Shown one piece after another: positions 17,088-25,891 of a stretch of DNA of 64,000 nt; position 1 is the stretch's first letter; the number at the start of each line of letters is the position of its first letter. The notes below the pieces were generated by a model, which did no database searches, had not been told where the DNA came from, and saw nothing but the letters and a program-made list of their open reading frames with translations. The DNA comes from JAFGED01 sp034430835 (lineage in GTDB: Bacteria > Chloroflexota > Anaerolineae > B4-G1), in assembly GCA_034430835.1 (NCBI GenBank), contig DAOUDX010000220.1, forward strand, positions 1-64,000, in the 5' to 3' direction. Made by a program: the position numbers and the translations under genes.

Positions 17088-19504
17088 CGTATCTCGACCT
17101 CCGGCAGCCAGATGCGGTCAATCGCTGCCCCGTCCGGTGTTTGCACTGGCCAGCGCGCCATCGTATCGCGCGAGTAAATGCCCAATTGGAGGCGGTACCG
17201 ACCAGGAGCGGCGTCGGGCGGGATGGGAACCCGCACGTGCTGCACGATCACATCGCCCACTTCCAGCCCACTTATGGCCGATCCCCATCCATCGCGCTGC
17301 GCGATAGGCTGCCCCTCTGCGTCGATCAGGTGCACAAAGCTCGCGATGGGCGGCCTCAGCTCGCCGTCGATCTGCCACGCCAGGGTGAGCGACACCTCCC
17401 CGCCGGGAGATACGCTGTCCCGCTCCAGCCGATAACCGAGCAGCTCAATGCGCCCGTCGAACGATACCGGCGCTTCCAGTGGCTTTCCCTCCGGCGTCCA
17501 GACCTCGGATTCAGCCGACCACTGTTCCAGCATGAGCGCAACCGCGTCCCGTGCGTCGAACTCCAGCGCCCCCTGCTCGTCGCGCTGCGCGTGTTGCAGC
17601 ACCGCATCCCGCAGGTCCGGCACGTAGGGCAGCGGATCGGGCACGAGGTAGCGCGCCGGGCCGTTCATGGCAAAGACGAAGGAATCGCCGTCCGGCACCC
17701 ACTTGGCGATCAAACGCTGCCCCTCCTGCCATCCCAGTTGCTCCGACTCCACGTCGGCGACGCGCGAACCCTGCACCAGCGCCCGGACGACGGGGGTGGA
17801 TGGTGCGTACTCTACGTGATACAGGTCAATGGAGTAGCCCGCCCGATCCTCGGGAGTGAGCGAGTGGAAGTAGGCGTACAAATCGGGGTGCGTGAGCACC
17901 AACCCCTGCCGCAGACTGGTGCGGCTGATGGCGTACCAGCCCGGATCGGGCGTGTACGGATTGAAGGCCATCGATTCGGCATCCCCCACGAAGCGGAGGA
18001 AGCCCGGGGCCGGCCAGTAATGAATCCCGTATGCACCTGGGACAGCCGTGCCAAAGTAGCCCAGGTGAACGAAGGGCAGGCCGCGTTTCTCCATGAGCGC
18101 TTTCAGCGCCGGTAGATCCTGTCCCCAGTCGAGGTTAGAGTCCACGAGGTAGCGGTCACCGTTTTCGGGGCCGCCGGCGAGTTCGTTGAAGAACGAAAGA
18201 TGGTGGGGGTAGATCGTCGCCGCATCGATCACCAGCCAGATGAGCAGCAGTCCCACGATGGACGCCGGGACGATGTCTCGGCGGCGGTGCGGTGGCCAGC
18301 GAGTGATCGTTGCGACCTGCCCTGCCAGTCCGAACATGAACGGCAGGATCGGCAGCAGGTATCGGTGTCCAAGCTGGAGCGCGCTGGCCAGCGTCGCGGC
18401 GCTGAACACGACTATCGGGAGCGCGAGGGGGAGCGCTACCCGGAAGGCGCGCTTCTTGATCACAACGATCACTGCCGCAGCAGTCAGAATCAATGTGGGT
18501 AGTGGCGTCTTGAGAAGGAACGCCAGCGGATAGTAGAACCACACGCCGTTGGGCCACACCTGGCCCAGCGCGTACACCGGCTGGCCGTAAGCGATGCGGT
18601 CGCTCTGGAAAAAGATGCCCTTCCAGAAAGACGGTGCTGGTAGGCCATCTTCTGTGGAGAACCCGTAGACGGCCCAGATAGTCAACACGCAGACGGCGGC
18701 CACACCCGCCAGCCCGCCAGCCCGGAGCCGGATGGCCTTGCGCCAGCCGTCGGCCGGGCGGTGGGCCAGGGTGAGGAGCAGCACGATGGGGCCGATGACG
18801 AGGCCGCTGTACTTGCTGGTGCAGGCGAAGCCGACCATCACACCAGCGAGAATCAGGCGAGGGATTGAGGGGCGCTCCAGCCATTCCCACCAAGCCCACG
18901 TGGCGAAGAAAAGCATCGCGGCCACGCCGAGATCGTTGGTACTCAGACCGGCGTTGGCGACGATGCCGGGGTCAAACACGTACAGAGCCAGGGCCAGAAA
19001 TCCAGCGGCCCGTCCCGAAAGCTTGCTCGTCCAACGGAAGAGCGCCGCGCCGAGCAGCAGCGCCAGCGCGACGTTGGGCAGCCGCGCCACCCCGAGCAGG
19101 CGCAGGGCCTGGTCCGCATTGGCCTGCCAAACGAAAACGTCGCCGAAGGAGCCGCGCTCTGCCTGCTGCCATGCGGCGCTGTCGAGCGGCAGGTGCAGGT
19201 CGAACATCAGCAGCGGGATCGCCACCCAAACGTCGATCAGCGGCGGATGATGGTTACTGAGGCGCGCGTCGCCGGTGCGCAAATAGGTGTAACCAGCGCT
19301 TAATTGGTACAGTTCATCGAAGGTAGCCGAGTGGGTAGCGACGCTTCCCAGTGCCTGCAAAGTCAGCAGGAAGAGCAACGCCGAAACCAATGCCAGTGCT
19401 CGCCAAGGGCTGCGAACAGGAAATGAGGGCCTATGACCGGCGCGGGCAGTTGCCTCTTGCCCTTTATCATAGGCCCCCTCAGAGTTCTCTTCAGAGCTAG
19501 GCAT
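17084..19504 (-). CDS. GT39-family glycosyltransferase-like membrane protein
   Basis: An 806-aa GT39/PMT-like protein. The first outer loop, ATFDELYQLSAGYTYL followed by NHHPPLIDV, carries the acidic and PP motifs typical of the family. About ten membrane segments follow, with ATLASALQLGHRYLLPILP near residue 370. The C-terminal 110 residues are the shared beta-sandwich (IELLGYRLE, SLTLAWQ, ending LQLGIYS). The start is uncertain: an ATG at 19504 avoids overlap with the DUF11 gene, while a GTG at 19549 overlaps its 3' end by 13 nt; neither has a clear ribosome binding site. It is coupled to the next GT39 gene by a TTGA overlap. Confidence 0.85.
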   Translation of the reverse strand: MPSSEENSEGAYDKGQEATARAGHRPSFPVRSPWRALALVSALLFLLTLQALGSVATHSATFDELYQLSAGYTYLRTGDARLSNHHPPLIDVWVAIPLLMFDLHLPLDSAAWQQAERGSFGDVFVWQANADQALRLLGVARLPNVALALLLGAALFRWTSKLSGRAAGFLALALYVFDPGIVANAGLSTNDLGVAAMLFFATWAWWEWLERPSIPRLILAGVMVGFACTSKYSGLVIGPIVLLLTLAHRPADGWRKAIRLRAGGLAGVAAVCVLTIWAVYGFSTEDGLPAPSFWKGIFFQSDRIAYGQPVYALGQVWPNGVWFYYPLAFLLKTPLPTLILTAAAVIVVIKKRAFRVALPLALPIVVFSAATLASALQLGHRYLLPILPFMFGLAGQVATITRWPPHRRRDIVPASIVGLLLIWLVIDAATIYPHHLSFFNELAGGPENGDRYLVDSNLDWGQDLPALKALMEKRGLPFVHLGYFGTAVPGAYGIHYWPAPGFLRFVGDAESMAFNPYTPDPGWYAISRTSLRQGLVLTHPDLYAYFHSLTPEDRAGYSIDLYHVEYAPSTPVVRALVQGSRVADVESEQLGWQEGQRLIAKWVPDGDSFVFAMNGPARYLVPDPLPYVPDLRDAVLQHAQRDEQGALEFDARDAVALMLEQWSAESEVWTPEGKPLEAPVSFDGRIELLGYRLERDSVSPGGEVSLTLAWQIDGELRPPIASFVHLIDAEGQPIAQRDGWGSAISGLEVGDVIVQHVRVPIPPDAAPGRYRLQLGIYSRDTMARWPVQTPDGAAIDRIWLPEVEIR

Positions 19505-19536
19505 CACAAGAGCGCAGGAACGAGACCGATCAATGC

Positions 19537-21330
19537 TTACGGTGTGCACTCCACATTGGGTGTGACCTTGAAATAGTTAACGCGAAAGTCCATAGGCGTT
19601 ATCTCGTAGACGCCGGCCAGAAAGCCGACTCTTGTCATATTGCTCAGGCCAGGCATCGTCACCGACCCAGAGAGCTTGGACTTGCCATTGATGTACATTG
19701 ACGTGACCTTATTCCCATCTACGCTGACCTGCAGCCTGCTCCAGTTGTTGAGATTGAGGTCCGGATCCGGGCCAGAACTTCCGGCGAAATTTTGGGCACC
19801 GGAGAAGGCATTGGTCTTGGGGAATACATAGTTGGACTTGTAGCGCAACCCCCAGCTATTGTCAAAAGACATGCCCAACATATAGAGCTGTGTATTCGCC
19901 TCGTTTGCGCCAATGATCAGCGCCGCGTTATCCCACCACCCACTGGCCTCGTATCTGACGGAAGCTTCTACACAGTACTTATTAGGGGGCTGATAGGGCG
20001 CCAGCGCATCCGGCTGGATGAACCACATGAACGGGCCACCTGAGTCCACATAGATGCGGTACTGACCTCCGGTGTAGCCCCGTTTCCAGTAATGGCCTCC
20101 ATACCCATCGGTGTATACCAACCCCTGATCAGCCGGCCATCCACTCGCCGAGCAGGAAAAGTCATCGTAATAGCCATTGGAGGACGACGCGATGTTGCTC
20201 CAGGCAGGTCCTTGCCCCCAAGGACCATCGGCGCGCACGCGATAGTACCATGTCTGAGGCGCCGAGCCTTTGTCAAAGACCTTGTAAGGTTCTGTCGTTG
20301 TATAGGTTTGTAGACCACACCCAAAATTGGAGGACGTAGCCTCCTGAAGCACATACTCCACGGGCGGTGAAACGTACATCCAGGAAGCAGTGTAAACACC
20401 GTTGACGGGAGCCAAGACGGTCAGCGTGAGAATGGGAGGATAGTTATTGAACACGATGGGCAGAAAGTACTCCATATCCGTTCTCACCGACGCCGCCACG
20501 GAATCCGATACCGGAAGTCCCACACCTGCGACGTTGACCGTGTTGGTAAAGACCGTGCCTTCGCTCAACGTGGAGCTGACGTCAGCAGTGAAGGTAATAG
20601 TGACCCCTGCCGCGTAATCCAAGCGGCCGGTACACGTGATGGTGTCCCCTGCCTCACCACAACTCACATCTGTCCCACCGTCGGCATTCAAGCTACCAGC
20701 ATAGCTGACCTCTGGCGGTAGGCTATCAGTAACCGAAAACGGATCAACAGCGCCGTAGCCAGTGTTGTTTATGTAAATGGCGTAAGCCACCTGTTCGTCA
20801 GGGCGAACCGAGGAAGGGTTGACCGTCTTCAGGACTTCCAATTGCCCAGGAGAAACCACCGTCGAAACCGTCGAGGTAATCAGCTTGCCGGAGCCGGTGA
20901 ACTCGGCAGTGTTGACGACTGTGGCAGAGCCGAGATCAGGAGATATCTGAACAGTGAAAGTGATAAGAGCTTTTGTACCCCAGGCAAACGAATCACATGT
21001 CCAGGTTATCACACCGTCCGCGTAGCCAGCAGCACCTGCCCCAATCGAAACCAGGCTGTCGGACATATAGTCCACCTCAGGCGGAAGCGTATCCGTTATC
21101 TGGGCATCGATAGTATCGAGTGTGGTGTTTTCCACAAAGATAGTGTAAGTCAACGTTTCGCCAGGCGCTGCCTGGCTTATATTGACCTGCTTATCCACCG
21201 TCGGGTCTGCCGTCGGCTCGGCACGCGCTTGGAGCGTCAGCGACAAGACTGCTAAAAGCATCAGTGCCAAGACACTTGCCACCACCGTTAGCACTGTGGG
21301 ATTTGTATGGGTTTTCTCGCAAGTTTCCAC
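19537..21330 (-). CDS. Secreted DUF11-repeat surface protein with lectin-like C-terminus
   Basis: A 597-aa exported protein. The GTG at 21330 is chosen because AGAGGTG lies about 7 nt upstream and a strong promoter at 21370-21398 excludes any earlier start. Residues 1-40 form a signal peptide with a hydrophobic core. Two DUF11 repeats follow (about residues 50-150 and 155-265), each with TYTIxxxN/AYAIYINN and DxLPPEVxY motifs. These are surface or S-layer-type Ig-like modules. The last 220 residues contain a DDFSCSASGWP start and strands up to VGFLAGVYE, resembling a concanavalin-like beta-jelly roll. No sorting signal or catalytic motif is recognised. Base composition is less GC-rich than the flanking genes. 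Confidence 0.85.
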   Translation of the reverse strand: METCEKTHTNPTVLTVVASVLALMLLAVLSLTLQARAEPTADPTVDKQVNISQAAPGETLTYTIFVENTTLDTIDAQITDTLPPEVDYMSDSLVSIGAGAAGYADGVITWTCDSFAWGTKALITFTVQISPDLGSATVVNTAEFTGSGKLITSTVSTVVSPGQLEVLKTVNPSSVRPDEQVAYAIYINNTGYGAVDPFSVTDSLPPEVSYAGSLNADGGTDVSCGEAGDTITCTGRLDYAAGVTITFTADVSSTLSEGTVFTNTVNVAGVGLPVSDSVAASVRTDMEYFLPIVFNNYPPILTLTVLAPVNGVYTASWMYVSPPVEYVLQEATSSNFGCGLQTYTTTEPYKVFDKGSAPQTWYYRVRADGPWGQGPAWSNIASSSNGYYDDFSCSASGWPADQGLVYTDGYGGHYWKRGYTGGQYRIYVDSGGPFMWFIQPDALAPYQPPNKYCVEASVRYEASGWWDNAALIIGANEANTQLYMLGMSFDNSWGLRYKSNYVFPKTNAFSGAQNFAGSSGPDPDLNLNNWSRLQVSVDGNKVTSMYINGKSKLSGSVTMPGLSNMTRVGFLAGVYEITPMDFRVNYFKVTPNVECTP

Positions 21331-21369
21331 TTTAACACCTCTTTCACTGCCTTTGGGGGAGCAGCGGGA

Positions 21370-21398
21370 TTGTACCACCTGCTGCAAACACTGTCAAC
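21370..21398 (-). promoter_or_regulatory. Promoter of the DUF11 gene
   Basis: The minus strand reads TTGACA (21393-21398), a 17-nt spacer ending in TGG, and TACAAT (21370-21375). The start point would be near 21363, leaving a leader of about 33 nt before the GTG at 21330. Confidence 0.78.
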
Positions 21399-21616
21399 CA
21401 TTACAGAATGACATGATCTGGCATTCAGCCGAACTTAACGCCATCTACCCTCTGCGGCTTCCCTGTCTCCGGTCAGGCACAAACGACCATCACTCAGCGA
21501 CCCATCAAGCACCAACATGGACAGACGTTGCATTGCCAAAAAACCACACACCGCGCAATCTCTACGGAACGACGGTGATTTGTATCTTCTCGAAAAGTGG
21601 GGAGCGTAACAGCGGA
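21399..21616. other. Non-coding stretch between the DUF11 and GT39 genes
   Basis: This is most of the longest gene-free interval of the window (21331-21676). It is AT-richer than its surroundings. Apart from the DUF11 promoter on its left and the twin hairpins on its right, I see no gene, RNA or repeat in it. Confidence 0.6.
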
Positions 21617-21660
21617 GGCGGCCCCCATGCCGCCGGACGGTCGGGCGTGGGAGCCCGACC
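21617..21660. repeat. Two tandem GC-rich hairpins after a GT39 gene
   Basis: A 6-bp stem (GGCGGC, 21617-21622 with 21629-21634) and an 8-bp stem (GGTCGGGC, 21639-21646 with 21653-21660) each enclose a 6-nt loop. They start 17 nt past the stop of the minus-strand gene. No T-run follows, so this is a REP-like pair or a mRNA 3'-end protector rather than a classical terminator. Confidence 0.7.
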
Positions 21661-21676
21661 TGCTACTTTCTCCGAA

Positions 21677-23698
21677 TCATTGAGAGGAAACGGTAATTTG
21701 ATACAACGTCGCCGTGTCACCCTGAGCATCGCTCCGGTCCAACCGCTGCAGGGTCACCGGATCGTAGAAGCCGGTCGTCACTGTATACTCCCCAGGCGGC
21801 GTGTCGTCAGAAACGGTGAACTGGAATCGGTCCAGCACGATCTCGCCGGGGAGCCAGCGCTCGGTCATGTAGACGATGTGGCCAGGCTGGTGGTCATCCT
21901 GCGCCCACAATGGGCCGTTCGTGGCCGGGTTGGTCGGGCCAAGTAGATGTACGAATGCGGTGTACGGCCGGTACATCTTGGCTGTGGCTTGCCAGTAGAG
22001 CTGCATAGTCACCGTGTCACCGGAGCGAAGTGAGGTCGGTGACAGGTCGCAGCCGAGCAACCGGATGCGCCCGCCGAACTCGGCCCGCAGCGGTTGGGCC
22101 GGGCGCACGCGCTCGACGTCGGCGGGAACGCGGTAGACGACAATCTCTCGGGTGCTCAGATCCCATTGGCCCTGTGGAAAGATCGTCGTCAGCCAGTCGG
22201 CGGTGGCCCGGTCGTCTGCGTTCAACACGTAGATGGCCGGGCGGGCCGGGATGCCGGCCGGTAACGCGCCCACGGTCGGTTCGAATTTGCGCAGGCTGGT
22301 GTGCCAGACGTGCATCGGGCAAACAGGCAAATAGTGGGGTGTGTCGATCGTCGTGTACGTGACGGTGTCATCCGGCAGACGTTCCAGGTAATGCCCGATG
22401 GGAGAAGTGACGTATTCAACGAAACCGAGTGGCGTGGGCGACCATCCCCACGGGTTGAGAGCGCCCTGCCAGGCCGAGAAGACGGAAATGACGACCAGCA
22501 CGGCGAAGAGCAGCCGGCGCGGCCAGGGACGGTAGAGCGTGGGCCAGGCGGCGAAGAAAAACAACAATGGGGTAAAGTCCAACAGCCAGCGCGTGCCGTA
22601 GGCGACTCCGCCGGACCCTGGCGTGAACAAGATCAGGCAGGACAGCGTCACAATGATGCCCAGCGCCACGGCGACCAGCTCGCCCCACAGCCGGTGGTGA
22701 CGCTCGCGGAACAACGGCCACAGCCCGAAGACTGGCCACAGCATCACCGGGGTGAGACTGAATAGCCCCTGGTCGCCGAACAGCATCTGTAGTCCATGAT
22801 CGAGCACGTCGGCTGGCAGAGTGTTGCCGGTGAGCGTGGGCGGGAAAACGGAGCCGGGGTAGTTGAATCCGGCGGGATGCATCGAGGGCGGCAACGGGTC
22901 GCCCATGATCCACCAGTCGAGGGTGGCCAGCAGGGCCAGTGGGATGAGGCTGCCCAGCAGGAACGGCCAGGCCCGGAGGCGGTGACACAGCACAGCAACG
23001 CCCAGGAATAGGGCCAGGAACGGCGCAACGAGCAGGTCGAAGGTGAACGCCAGCGCCGTCGCAACCCCAGCGAGAGCAAGCCAGCGCGCGGGCGAATCGC
23101 CAGTGCGGGCGCGCAGCAGGGCGTAGAACCCAAGCAGCAGGCTAGCCGCCGTCAGCAGGTGGTTATTGAAGGTCAGGCTGTGTGGAAAGACCAATGTGCC
23201 CAAGCCCAACGCGCCCGTTGCCAGCAGCGCCGCCGGGTTGGGAAGGTCGAGGAGCGTGGTACTGCGGTAGAACAGCGCCAGCATCAGCGCCGAGGGGAAT
23301 CCTGTCAGCGTCAGGGTGAGCAGGTAGTAGGCCCAGTCGGGCGACTGGCGGCACAGCAGGGCGAAACAGTAACACGGGCTGCTCACTGGGTCGCACCAGC
23401 CGGCGAAGTCGAACGAAACGTGAAGGACCTTGTGCAGGACGGCGTACACCCCGGCTGCCAGGAACGAAAGGACGGGAGGCTTGTCAGGGTAGAAATGGCC
23501 GTTCCAGAAGATGCGGTCACCGGTGCGCTCACCGAAGACCGTATTGTCAATGGCCCACGTACCCTGGTGTACCAGGGCCTCGACGGCTGCCAGACGGGAG
23601 GCGTCGTTCCAAGAGTTGACGTGGGAGTGGGTGAGCAGCGCCCAGAGCAGGAAGAAGAAGACCGCCACCCAAACCGTGAGATCGCGTCGTTTGCTCAT
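21677..23698 (-). CDS. GT39-like membrane protein with C-terminal beta-sandwich
   Basis: A 673-aa polytopic protein. The ATG at 23698 (GAGGG just upstream, 19 nt after the preceding stop) is chosen because the longer frame runs into the upstream gene and lacks any membrane or signal character. The first outer loop, SHVNSWNDASRLAAVEAL, resembles GT39 but lacks the Asp-Glu pair. KPPVLSFLAAG and YGTRWLLDFTPLLFF are further family-like segments. The C-terminal 115 residues are the shared beta-sandwich (IRLLGCDLS, MQLYWQA, AFVHLL, TTGFYDP). It is the second gene of a two-gene unit. A glycosyl transfer role is inferred from family resemblance only. Confidence 0.83.
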   Translation of the reverse strand: MSKRRDLTVWVAVFFFLLWALLTHSHVNSWNDASRLAAVEALVHQGTWAIDNTVFGERTGDRIFWNGHFYPDKPPVLSFLAAGVYAVLHKVLHVSFDFAGWCDPVSSPCYCFALLCRQSPDWAYYLLTLTLTGFPSALMLALFYRSTTLLDLPNPAALLATGALGLGTLVFPHSLTFNNHLLTAASLLLGFYALLRARTGDSPARWLALAGVATALAFTFDLLVAPFLALFLGVAVLCHRLRAWPFLLGSLIPLALLATLDWWIMGDPLPPSMHPAGFNYPGSVFPPTLTGNTLPADVLDHGLQMLFGDQGLFSLTPVMLWPVFGLWPLFRERHHRLWGELVAVALGIIVTLSCLILFTPGSGGVAYGTRWLLDFTPLLFFFAAWPTLYRPWPRRLLFAVLVVISVFSAWQGALNPWGWSPTPLGFVEYVTSPIGHYLERLPDDTVTYTTIDTPHYLPVCPMHVWHTSLRKFEPTVGALPAGIPARPAIYVLNADDRATADWLTTIFPQGQWDLSTREIVVYRVPADVERVRPAQPLRAEFGGRIRLLGCDLSPTSLRSGDTVTMQLYWQATAKMYRPYTAFVHLLGPTNPATNGPLWAQDDHQPGHIVYMTERWLPGEIVLDRFQFTVSDDTPPGEYTVTTGFYDPVTLQRLDRSDAQGDTATLYQITVSSQ

Positions 23699-23717
23699 CA
23701 CCCTCGCCCTCTCACAC

Positions 23718-25760
23718 TCATTCGCCCGGCCCAACTCGCAGCGCGAGATCGACCGTGCCCAGCGTGGCCAGGTCGTCTTGCACCGACACATCGGCCGAGG
23801 ACACGGCCAGGCGTTCCAGCGAGGGGAAGCTGTATACCCCCACTCGCAGCGTGTACCTCCCCGCCGCCGCATCGCCCGGCACGGCCAAGACGTATTCTTC
23901 GCGAACCACCTCGCCCGGCTGCCAGAGTTGCGTGCAAAACACCCCCCGTCCCAACTCGTGATCGTCCTGCGTTACGAGTTGCCCATCTGGACCGGTCAAG
24001 TGCAGGAAGCCAGTGTAGGTCTCAGGCATGGCGTCTATCGCTCGCCAATACACGCTGACGATAAGTTGCTCGCCGGGGGTCACCCGACCCGATGCCAATT
24101 CGTATCCCAGTATGGCGAGTTGGTCCGAGAAGTCGACCTCCACGGGGTGGGCAACGGGCTCGACGTCCGTCTCGTCCATATACACGAAGGGAAGCCCGTG
24201 CACCTGCTGGGCCTCTTCGATAACGTATGCACCATAGCCCAGCCTGTAACAGGCCTCCATCACGTCTGGCGAGTTCCAGGCTACCAACTCGGTTTGTAGC
24301 TCGACGCGGGGCAGTTCGCCGTTCGTCAGGATCAGAATGACGCGCCCAGCCGCTAATGTCCTCATGATTTGGTCAATAGGCATGAAATCGTAGGGCATGT
24401 TGTTGGTCGCGAGGAAGTAGCGGGTTGCGTTGAAGCCGAAGTACTCGGGTGCGTTCAGATCACCTGCCAAGATGAATCCATTGACCGACTCGCTGAGGAA
24501 GACTCTCTCTCCCTGCCATCGTTCTGTGAACTCATCCCAGAAGGCGAAATAGTGCGTGTTGGTCCTGCCGGCAGCGGTTTCACGTTCGTAGTACTGGAAG
24601 ATCGAGGTGAGGGGCCACAAGCCGAGTGCCACGAGCAATACACCCACGGGCCACTTCGCCGCTCTGGCAATGCGAGGACCGCGTACTGAGGCGCTCACGC
24701 GCGACCATACGCGGGCTGCCAGCGCGCTCATCGCCACAAAGACCAGGGGCGTCAGGTGATTAGTGTAGCGGGTCTCCCAGATCATCCCATAGTTCCCGCT
24801 CAGCCACGGCATGATGAGCATGTGGGAGGCGACAGCCAGCGGCAGTAGACTGAGGCGACGTCTCGTAGCGTAGAGTAGTCCAGCGATGGCCCATGCGCCG
24901 GACAGAATCGGCAGACCCATCAGGGTGGCGAGATTTTCCGAGCCTTCCAGGACACCGCCCACCTGGCGGCATAGTTGCAGACCCAAGCACTGCAGGTTCT
25001 GGATGAAGGCCAGTGGCGACAGATGAAGCTGCCACGCATACGGCCTGACGGCGATCACTTCCCTTATGCCTGCCAAACCAGTTTGAACGTTGTAGACGAT
25101 CACTGGCGCATAGGCCAGGATGGACGCAGCCGCTGTGAGGTACGGCCACCGCGTGCGCAGGCCGATGGCCGACTTGCGCTGAATGAAGGACCACACGGCT
25201 ACGCCAGGTAGCATAAGCACTAGGACTGGATTCGCTTGCATAGCCAGGCCCAGCAGCACGCCGGCTGCGACCAGCCAGAGTCCGGACTCGCGCCGGATGG
25301 CGAGCACGAGGGCTGTCAGGAACGCTGTACTGAACAGAGGGAGCATGAAGGTGGCACCAGCGTAGTGGCTGCTGACGAGGATATTGTGTGGATTGGCGAT
25401 CATCAGTGCGCCAGCCAGTGCTGCCGACGGGCGACTCAGTCCTAGCACCCGCGCCAGCAGGTAGGTCAATCCCACCGTCAACGCCCCCATGATCATGATC
25501 ACGATGCGCGGTACAACTGGCGAGGAGCCGAATACACGCAGGCAGATCGCGATGATGTATACGAACAGCGGGCCGGTGTATGGGTCCTGGCCCACCAGCG
25601 GCAGGAACTCTCCAGGCTGAATGCGCAGCGCGTACATTGTTTGTAGTACCTCGTCATCAAACAGGGGAATCAGTGCCAGGTACGGCACGCGCGTCAACAC
25701 GCCGCCAATGGAAAGCGCCAGGGCAGTCAGCAGGTCACCTTTGGCCGACGAGGATTTCAT
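23718..25760 (-). CDS. GT39-family glycosyltransferase-like membrane protein
   Basis: A 680-aa GT39/ArnT-like protein with about eleven membrane helices. The first loop carries PLFDDEVLQTMYAL, matching the Asp-Glu acid pair of the family, and ANPHNILVSSHYAGATFM near residue 135 is another GT39-like segment. The C-terminal 115 residues repeat the shared beta-sandwich (LAILGYELA, VSVYWRA, GFLHLTG, RVGVYSF). The ATG at 25760 is chosen because the alternative start at 25787 lies within the -10 box of the promoter. The gene is followed 19 nt later by a second GT39-like gene and is divergent from the DUF2079 gene. Confidence 0.87.
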   Translation of the reverse strand: MKSSSAKGDLLTALALSIGGVLTRVPYLALIPLFDDEVLQTMYALRIQPGEFLPLVGQDPYTGPLFVYIIAICLRVFGSSPVVPRIVIMIMGALTVGLTYLLARVLGLSRPSAALAGALMIANPHNILVSSHYAGATFMLPLFSTAFLTALVLAIRRESGLWLVAAGVLLGLAMQANPVLVLMLPGVAVWSFIQRKSAIGLRTRWPYLTAAASILAYAPVIVYNVQTGLAGIREVIAVRPYAWQLHLSPLAFIQNLQCLGLQLCRQVGGVLEGSENLATLMGLPILSGAWAIAGLLYATRRRLSLLPLAVASHMLIMPWLSGNYGMIWETRYTNHLTPLVFVAMSALAARVWSRVSASVRGPRIARAAKWPVGVLLVALGLWPLTSIFQYYERETAAGRTNTHYFAFWDEFTERWQGERVFLSESVNGFILAGDLNAPEYFGFNATRYFLATNNMPYDFMPIDQIMRTLAAGRVILILTNGELPRVELQTELVAWNSPDVMEACYRLGYGAYVIEEAQQVHGLPFVYMDETDVEPVAHPVEVDFSDQLAILGYELASGRVTPGEQLIVSVYWRAIDAMPETYTGFLHLTGPDGQLVTQDDHELGRGVFCTQLWQPGEVVREEYVLAVPGDAAAGRYTLRVGVYSFPSLERLAVSSADVSVQDDLATLGTVDLALRVGPGE

Positions 25761-25787
25761 AGGAGCACCCTGTTCGATCAGAACCAC

Positions 25788-25796
25788 ATTATACCA
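25788..25796 (-). promoter_or_regulatory. Extended -10 promoter of the GT39 pair
   Basis: The minus strand reads TGGTATAAT, a perfect TGn-extended -10 box. No clear -35 is seen. It faces away from the consensus promoter at 25846-25873, so the two genes share a short divergent control region. Confidence 0.6.
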
Positions 25797-25845
25797 TAGA
25801 CGGTCGCTTCTGCATCTTGCGCTGGGATGCTAACTGTCGAACCAT

Positions 25846-25873
25846 TTGACATCACCCCCTCCTATCGTATAAT
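25846..25873 (+). promoter_or_regulatory. Consensus promoter of the DUF2079 gene
   Basis: TTGACA (25846-25851) and TATAAT (25868-25873) both match the housekeeping sigma consensus exactly, with a 16-nt spacer. Transcription should start near 25880, giving a leader of only about 12 nt. Confidence 0.88.
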
Positions 25874-25891
25874 CGATTTGCGGAAACTCGA

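Noticed and set aside
23699..23872. N-terminal extension of the GT39-like protein ending at 21677
   Set aside because: It overlaps the preceding gene and lacks a ribosome binding site; the ATG at 23698 follows GAGGG and opens a membrane helix.
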